Shown here one piece after another: positions 59,693-64,000 of a stretch of DNA of 64,000 nt. Source of the DNA: Pseudodesulfovibrio portus. Lineage in GTDB: Bacteria > Desulfobacterota > Desulfovibrionia > Desulfovibrionales > Desulfovibrionaceae. Each line of letters starts with the position of its first letter. Position 1 is the stretch's first letter. The notes beneath the pieces were generated by a model. The model saw only the letters and a program-made list of their open reading frames with translations, was not told the origin of the DNA and ran no database searches. The stretch is taken from contig NZ_AP026708.1 of NCBI RefSeq assembly GCF_026000375.1, positions 1,924,501 through 1,988,500 of the forward strand, read 5' to 3'. A program made the translations under genes and the position numbers.

Positions 59693-61186
59693 TCACTGCA
59701 CAGCAGGCTGGGAAGAAGAAGGCTGCCCGGACACCACGACCATGTTGCGGCCGTTGTTCTTGGCCTGATAGAGCGCCTTGTCCGCCTTGATGATCAGGTC
59801 GTCGTCGGAAGTCAGCGCGCCGCCTTCCACCGAGGCAACGCCTATGGAGGCGGTGACGGTGAACACGTTGTCCTCGAACGAGAACTTGCAGGACTCGACG
59901 TTTTCGCGCACGCGCTCGGCCAGCTTCCAGGCGGCCTCTTCCGAGGTGTGCGGGAGCAGGACCACGAACTCCTCGCCGCCGTAACGGGCGGCCAGGTCGG
60001 TGGTGCGGAATGTCTTGGTCAGGATTTCGCCCACCTTCTGCAGCACCATGTCGCCCGCCTTGTGTCCGTAGGTGTCGTTCACGGACTTGAAGTGGTCGAG
60101 GTCCACCATGAGCAGGGAGAGGTCGTGGTTGTAGCGGCGTCTGCGCTTGATCTCGTAGACCAGCCGCTCCTCGAAGGAGTGGCGGTTGTAGATGCGGGTC
60201 AACCCGTCGCGGTCGGCGCGCAGCTTGACTTCCTTGAAGGTCAAGGCGTTGCGCAGGGCCAGGCCGATGTGGTTGATGGCCGAGCGGAATGTCTCCACCT
60301 GGTCCTTGCCCAGCCGGTGCCCGGGCTCGCAGAGCAGGGCCAGGCAGCCGAATGTCTCGTTGCCTGCGGTCAGGGGCATGGTCACCAGCCTGCCGTCATC
60401 GGGCTTGTGCGCGTACTCGGGCCGCCGCGCCGGATCGGTGTGCACGACCTGGAACCCGTTGACGGGTCCGGACCCCATGGTGGACGCCGAGGCCATGAGG
60501 TGCTCCACCCATGCGGACTCGGTGGCCGGGGGCATCTTCCCGTTGAGGAAGATTTCCACGTCCGCCACCTCGGATGCCTGTTGGCGGTTCCAGAAGGCGG
60601 CGTTGAGCACCTTGACGGGCAGCACCAGGGACAGGGTTTCCTTGGCGTTGGCCAGGATGGTGGTGGCCTCCAGCGACTCGGTGGCCGAGGCGAGGATTCT
60701 GTTCAGGAACAGGAGCTGGTCGGTCTTGCGGGAGAGCAGCTCGCGTTCCAGCATGATCTCTTCGGTCATGCGGTAAATATCGGAATACATGGAGGTCACT
60801 TCCTTGGCCCGGAACATGACATCCTGAATCTTCGGGCGGGTCAGGGGGGTGCGGACAACGGTCAGGAATCCTTCGGCCAGCACCTGTTCCATTTCCAGGT
60901 CCGTGTCGCCGTGGTCCTGGATCAGGATGCGCTGGGTGGAATCCTGGTTGCGGTATGCCTCCCTGCGGAATTCGGGGAATGAGGTCCACACGGACCAGGG
61001 TATCCAGGCCGCAGACGGTTTTTCGTCGTGCGTCAGGTCGCGATCGTTGGGCAGCGAATCCGCCGGATAATTGCGGAGGTGAAAACCGGGGCCGACCCCT
61101 TTTTCGATCTGCTGCGCCAGCGTCTTGTCCAGTCCGAGCCCCCACATGAGCTCCGGCCGTCTGCTTCGCTTAATCATCTTGGCCAT
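59693..61186 (-). CDS. Diguanylate cyclase with GAF-like sensor
   Basis: A 497-aa GGDEF protein making cyclic di-GMP. The active site is GGEEF at residues 403-407 (RYGGEEFVVLLP) with an inhibitory I-site RTTD at 394-397, so feedback control is expected. The N-terminal ~130 residues look like a degenerate receiver or REC-like module, followed by a coiled helix (residues about 130-170) and a GAF-like domain (about 170-315). Most GGDEF enzymes start at 61186 (MAKMIKRSRRPELMW) with GGAG just upstream. No EAL domain is present. Confidence 0.88.
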   Translation of the reverse strand: MAKMIKRSRRPELMWGLGLDKTLAQQIEKGVGPGFHLRNYPADSLPNDRDLTHDEKPSAAWIPWSVWTSFPEFRREAYRNQDSTQRILIQDHGDTDLEMEQVLAEGFLTVVRTPLTRPKIQDVMFRAKEVTSMYSDIYRMTEEIMLERELLSRKTDQLLFLNRILASATESLEATTILANAKETLSLVLPVKVLNAAFWNRQQASEVADVEIFLNGKMPPATESAWVEHLMASASTMGSGPVNGFQVVHTDPARRPEYAHKPDDGRLVTMPLTAGNETFGCLALLCEPGHRLGKDQVETFRSAINHIGLALRNALTFKEVKLRADRDGLTRIYNRHSFEERLVYEIKRRRRYNHDLSLLMVDLDHFKSVNDTYGHKAGDMVLQKVGEILTKTFRTTDLAARYGGEEFVVLLPHTSEEAAWKLAERVRENVESCKFSFEDNVFTVTASIGVASVEGGALTSDDDLIIKADKALYQAKNNGRNMVVVSGQPSSSQPAVQ

Positions 61187-61447
61187 GTCTCCGTAACTCC
61201 TTGCATGCGTCAAAGCATTGACGGACTTCCCTGTCCGCACAGGGGGTTGAGCAAAAACGGGGCCAAAAGGCGCGCGTGGGAGTTTTATGGCCTGGAACAA
61301 GGAAAAAGGCGGCGGATAATAGCCTGAATTGAAAGTGAATTCTTATTGCATATAGCTGGGAGGCCAGGGCGCGGCCAAGGAAAAGATTGCCGTGCCCCGA
61401 CGGGCAAGCCATTGACAAACAGGGCCTGATGCGGTTCCTAGCTATGT

Positions 61448-63070
61448 ATGGCGAAAAAACAGCGTATCTGGGGCACGTTGGACCCCTTTGTCCAGGGCGG
61501 CCCGGTCATGGGCCGGATAGTGGCCAACACCGCGTTCCTGAACAACCTGCTCCGGGCCGATCCCTTCGACGAGTATCATTTCTTCCTCCCGGACCGGAAG
61601 GCCGTGGAGTCCCTGTCGAATCATCTGAAAAGAATCGTCCCGGACATGTCCGGGAGCAACCGGCTCCGCTTCATGCCCAGGCGCGAGCTGCCCGCCATGT
61701 TGGGGGCGACCGCCTACCACTGTTTTCACCTCTCCGACTGCATCACCCACCAGCCCTTCGTGGCCCGCGTGCGCAATCGGTACAGCCCGGAAACATTCCC
61801 CGTCACCGGGGTCATCCACTCCCTGAGTTACGCCCAGTATCCTGAGGCCTTCCTGAAGCATTTGTGGCCGGGAACCACGGCAAGGGACTGCATCGTGTGC
61901 ACCTCCGGGGACGGCAGACAGACCGTTGAGCGCTATTTCGAGTCCCTGCGCGACGGGTTCGGTCTCAGCCGGGAGAGCCATCCCGCGCCATCCCTGGCCC
62001 GGATTCCCCTGGGGGTGGACACGGAGACGCTCAGGCCCGGACAGGAGGAAAAAACCGGCCCGGTGCGGCTGCTCGTGTTCGGTCGTATTTCCCACACCTC
62101 CAAGATGGACCTGGTGCCGCTCGTCCGCGCCGTGCACCGGTTGGTGCAGGACGGCCTGGACCCGGAGTCCGTGGAACTGGTGCTGGCGGGCTGGGACGAC
62201 AACCGGTCGATCCACTATCAGGACACCCTGACCCATCTGGCCCGCAACGCCGGCATCCCGCTCACCGTGAAGCTGCGGCCCACCGAGGCGGAGAAGATCC
62301 GCCTGTTCCGGGAGGCCGACATATTCGTGTCCATCGCGGACAACCCGCAGGAGACCTTCGGCATCACGCTGGTGGAAGCCGGGGCCTTCGGCCTGCCCGT
62401 GGTCGCTTCGGACTACGACGGGTACAAGGATATCGTGTCCCACAACGAGACCGGCCTGTTGGTGGAAACCGTGGGTCCGGCCCGGACTCCGGACCTGGAC
62501 GCCATGGCCCCGCTCTCGTTCGACAGCGACTACCACCTGGGGTTGGCCCAGCGCACGGCGGTGTCCATCCCGGCCCTGGCCCATGCGTTGGGCAGGCTCA
62601 TCGAGTCGCCGGACCTGCGCCGGTCCATGGGCGCGGCGGCACGGGCGCGGGTGGAGGAAACCTTTTCCTGGCCTGCGGTCATCGACCGGTACGTCCGCCT
62701 GTGGGACGCGCTGTGGGAGGAACCGGTGGACGCGGAACCCCTGCGGGACGCGCCCCATCCCCTGGCCCCGGATTTTGCCCGGTTGTTCGGCCACTACCCG
62801 ACCCGCGCCCTGTCCGCCGACGTCATGCTTCAGGCGGGCCGTACGGGCGAGGCCTTCTACCGCGACAAGGACTACCCGAATCTCTACGCGGGCATGCACG
62901 ACGCCATCGACCTCGACGTGATCAGGAAAATCGTGTTTTTCACGCGCAAGCCGGTTGACACTGTCACCCTGATGGGCAAGGTTTTCGGCATCGCGTCCCA
63001 CCTGGATGTCACCAAAGTAGAAAATCATATCCTGTGGGCGCTGAAGCAGGATATCCTGCAAATCATGTAA
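61448..63070 (+). CDS. Glycosyltransferase family 4 protein
   Basis: A 540-aa GT-B glycosyltransferase. The N-terminal half begins GTLDPFVQGGPVMGRIVANT, and the C-terminal donor domain has LVFGRISHTSKMDLVPL, DIFVSIADNPQETFGITLVE (the E-x7-E motif) and AGAFGLPVVASDYDGY. A ~120-residue C-terminal extension (from about residue 420) has unknown function. The ATG at 61448 has no strong ribosome site. A divergent diguanylate cyclase lies 261 bp upstream; the gap may hold both promoters. Confidence 0.87.
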   Translation: MAKKQRIWGTLDPFVQGGPVMGRIVANTAFLNNLLRADPFDEYHFFLPDRKAVESLSNHLKRIVPDMSGSNRLRFMPRRELPAMLGATAYHCFHLSDCITHQPFVARVRNRYSPETFPVTGVIHSLSYAQYPEAFLKHLWPGTTARDCIVCTSGDGRQTVERYFESLRDGFGLSRESHPAPSLARIPLGVDTETLRPGQEEKTGPVRLLVFGRISHTSKMDLVPLVRAVHRLVQDGLDPESVELVLAGWDDNRSIHYQDTLTHLARNAGIPLTVKLRPTEAEKIRLFREADIFVSIADNPQETFGITLVEAGAFGLPVVASDYDGYKDIVSHNETGLLVETVGPARTPDLDAMAPLSFDSDYHLGLAQRTAVSIPALAHALGRLIESPDLRRSMGAAARARVEETFSWPAVIDRYVRLWDALWEEPVDAEPLRDAPHPLAPDFARLFGHYPTRALSADVMLQAGRTGEAFYRDKDYPNLYAGMHDAIDLDVIRKIVFFTRKPVDTVTLMGKVFGIASHLDVTKVENHILWALKQDILQIM

Positions 63071-63093
63071 ATCGAATCACAACCCCCTGCCCG

Positions 63094-63240
63094 CCCGGCA
63101 AAGGGCGCCGCGTCGCGTACCCCGCGAAGCGGCGCCGGGAAGTTCGGGAAGGGAGAGGGGATGGGGGTTCGGGGGAAGGGGAGAGGGAGAGCCCTTTTCA
63201 AAGGGGTTCCCTCTCCCCTTCCCCCGACCGCCGGAGGCAT
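63094..63240 (-). repeat. Dispersed hairpin repeat, family A, copy 8
   Basis: Inverted: on the minus strand GAGATGCCTCCGGCGGTCGG, then GGGAAGGGGAGAGGGAACCC, the long hairpin, GAACCCCCATCCCC and a GGCGCCGCTTCGCGG inverted repeat. It ends immediately before the ferredoxin-gene start (63244). Confidence 0.78.
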
Positions 63241-63243
63241 CTC

Positions 63244-63672
63244 ATGAAAGCTCTCAGAGCGGCGCGGATGGAGCGGTGTATCGGCTGCCATTCGTGTTCA
63301 TTGGCCTGCGCCCGCCTGGTGCACAAGGTCCTGTCCTGGAACAAGGCGGGCATCCGCATATCCTCGTCCGGAGGATTGTCCACGGGTTTCGAGGCCCGCG
63401 TCTGCCTTTCCTGCCACCCGGCCCCGTGCGCCGAGGCGTGCCCCACCGGTTCCCTGACCCAGCGTCGCGACGGCGGCGTGCTGCAGAAGAAGAATCTGTG
63501 CATCCGTTGCGGGGAGTGCGCCAAGGCGTGCCCCGTGGACGCCATCTTCCTCGACCATGAGGTGAACCCCTACGTCTGCCTCAACTGCGGCCAGTGCGTG
63601 CCGTTCTGTCCCCACGACTGCCTGGAGATGGTCGAACTGCCCAAGAGGGAAGCCGAAGGAGGTGCCCGATGA
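63244..63672 (+). CDS. Four-cluster ferredoxin-like protein (AOR partner)
   Basis: A 142-aa iron-sulfur protein with four cysteine-rich motifs: CIGCHSCSLAC, CLSCHPAPCAEAC (a variant with extra spacing), CIRCGECAKACPVDAI and CLNCGQCVPFCPHDCL, so it probably carries several [4Fe-4S] clusters. It overlaps the following aldehyde:ferredoxin oxidoreductase gene by 4 bp (ATGA), so it is the likely electron partner, as in AorA/AorB-type complexes. The ATG at 63244 directly follows the repeat. Confidence 0.88.
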   Translation: MKALRAARMERCIGCHSCSLACARLVHKVLSWNKAGIRISSSGGLSTGFEARVCLSCHPAPCAEACPTGSLTQRRDGGVLQKKNLCIRCGECAKACPVDAIFLDHEVNPYVCLNCGQCVPFCPHDCLEMVELPKREAEGGAR

Positions 63673-64000
63673 TCAGGGATTACTTCCGCATCATGATGGT
63701 CAATTTGACCACGGGAAAGACCACCATCGTCGAGCTTCCGGGCCGGGGCGACTACCTGGGCGGAGCCGGGCTGGCGGCGCATCTGTTCGACAAATACGGG
63801 CATGTGGACCGAGACTGGGACGACCCGGAGCAGCCGCTGATTTTCGCCATCGGGCCGCTGACCGGTTACTTCCCGCTCATGAGCAAGACGTGCTGCGCCT
63901 TTCGCTCCCCGTACCACAATCAGTATACCGAGAGTTACGCTGGCGGGAAGTCCGCCCTGTCCCTGCGATTTGCCGACCTGGACGCCCTGGTGGTCACGGG
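63669..64000 (+). CDS. Aldehyde:ferredoxin oxidoreductase, N-terminal part
   Basis: First ~110 codons of a tungsten/molybdenum AOR-family enzyme, cut by the window end. The N-terminal beta structure MIRDYFRIMMVNLTTGKTTI, then YLGGAGLAAHLFDKYG and AIGPLTGYFPLMSKTCCAFR, followed by YHNQYTESYAGGKSALSLRF, is the known pterin-binding AOR_N fold. It is translationally coupled to the ferredoxin gene. Substrate (aldehyde, benzoyl-CoA-like or other) cannot be told from this part. Confidence 0.85.
   Translation, partial: MIRDYFRIMMVNLTTGKTTIVELPGRGDYLGGAGLAAHLFDKYGHVDRDWDDPEQPLIFAIGPLTGYFPLMSKTCCAFRSPYHNQYTESYAGGKSALSLRFADLDALVVT

Overview
The window reads as one contiguous piece of a high-GC chromosome from a sulfate-reducing deltaproteobacterium of the Desulfovibrionaceae, most likely a Pseudodesulfovibrio-type organism. 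This is inferred from gene content: a ferredoxin-dependent 2-oxoacid oxidoreductase, a short rubrerythrin, a stand-alone DUF39 homocysteine-biosynthesis protein, an Orange-Protein (ORP) type cluster with two ferredoxin-MinD ATPases, a GspN-type secretion gene, and the start of an aldehyde:ferredoxin oxidoreductase operon. No 16S gene is present, so the genus is an inference.

Layout. 1-6 kb: the end of queA, the korDABC operon, thiM and the DUF39 gene. 6-15.2 kb: the replication-initiation block dnaA-dnaN-gyrB-gyrA, then a TPR lipoprotein and a histidine phosphatase. 15.2-19.6 kb: two tandem paralogous ~53-aa membrane peptides, three paralogous LysR regulators, another tiny hydrophobic protein, and rubrerythrin. 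19.7-27.3 kb (mostly minus strand): ftsEX, a reduced gspLMN-like set, purE, purD, a class IV aminotransferase and znuA. 27.4-33.3 kb: zupT, a small conserved protein, endonuclease IV, a HAD phosphatase, a DUF362-ferredoxin protein, initiator tRNA-Met, an RRM protein, a 56-aa winged-helix protein and a MarR regulator with a triple operator. 33.6-38.7 kb: a LysE exporter, a periplasmic binding protein, then the five-gene ORP-like cluster.

38.7-40.5 kb is a distinctly AT-rich two-gene cassette: a fused P-loop/deoxycytidylate deaminase (AvcD / anti-phage dCTP deaminase type) and a 65-aa charged protein. It is wedged between the ORP cluster and comM. I regard it as the most notable system in the window, a nucleotide-depletion anti-phage defence with a possible accessory protein not described before.

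42-53.7 kb: an anti-sigma-kinase/GNAT fusion, a chemoreceptor, a histidine kinase, a glycosyltransferase, a lipoprotein, a MerR-like regulator, a half-length glycosyltransferase, a universal stress protein, a PflX-type radical SAM protein and glnA. 53.9-57 kb: a podovirus-type head module (portal, Bbp19-like, scaffold-like) that stops before any capsid gene. 57.3-64 kb: a membrane protein, rlmN, a GGDEF protein, a GT4 glycosyltransferase, a polyferredoxin and the start of an aldehyde:ferredoxin oxidoreductase.

Across the window, intergenic spaces carry at least three families of dispersed non-coding repeats: a long G/C-rich hairpin element (eight copies), a ~120-bp element (two copies) and a TTGGGTG hairpin (three copies). 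They often sit next to each other as mosaics and directly abut stop codons. All sequence searches and structure predictions remain undone because only the sequence itself was available.
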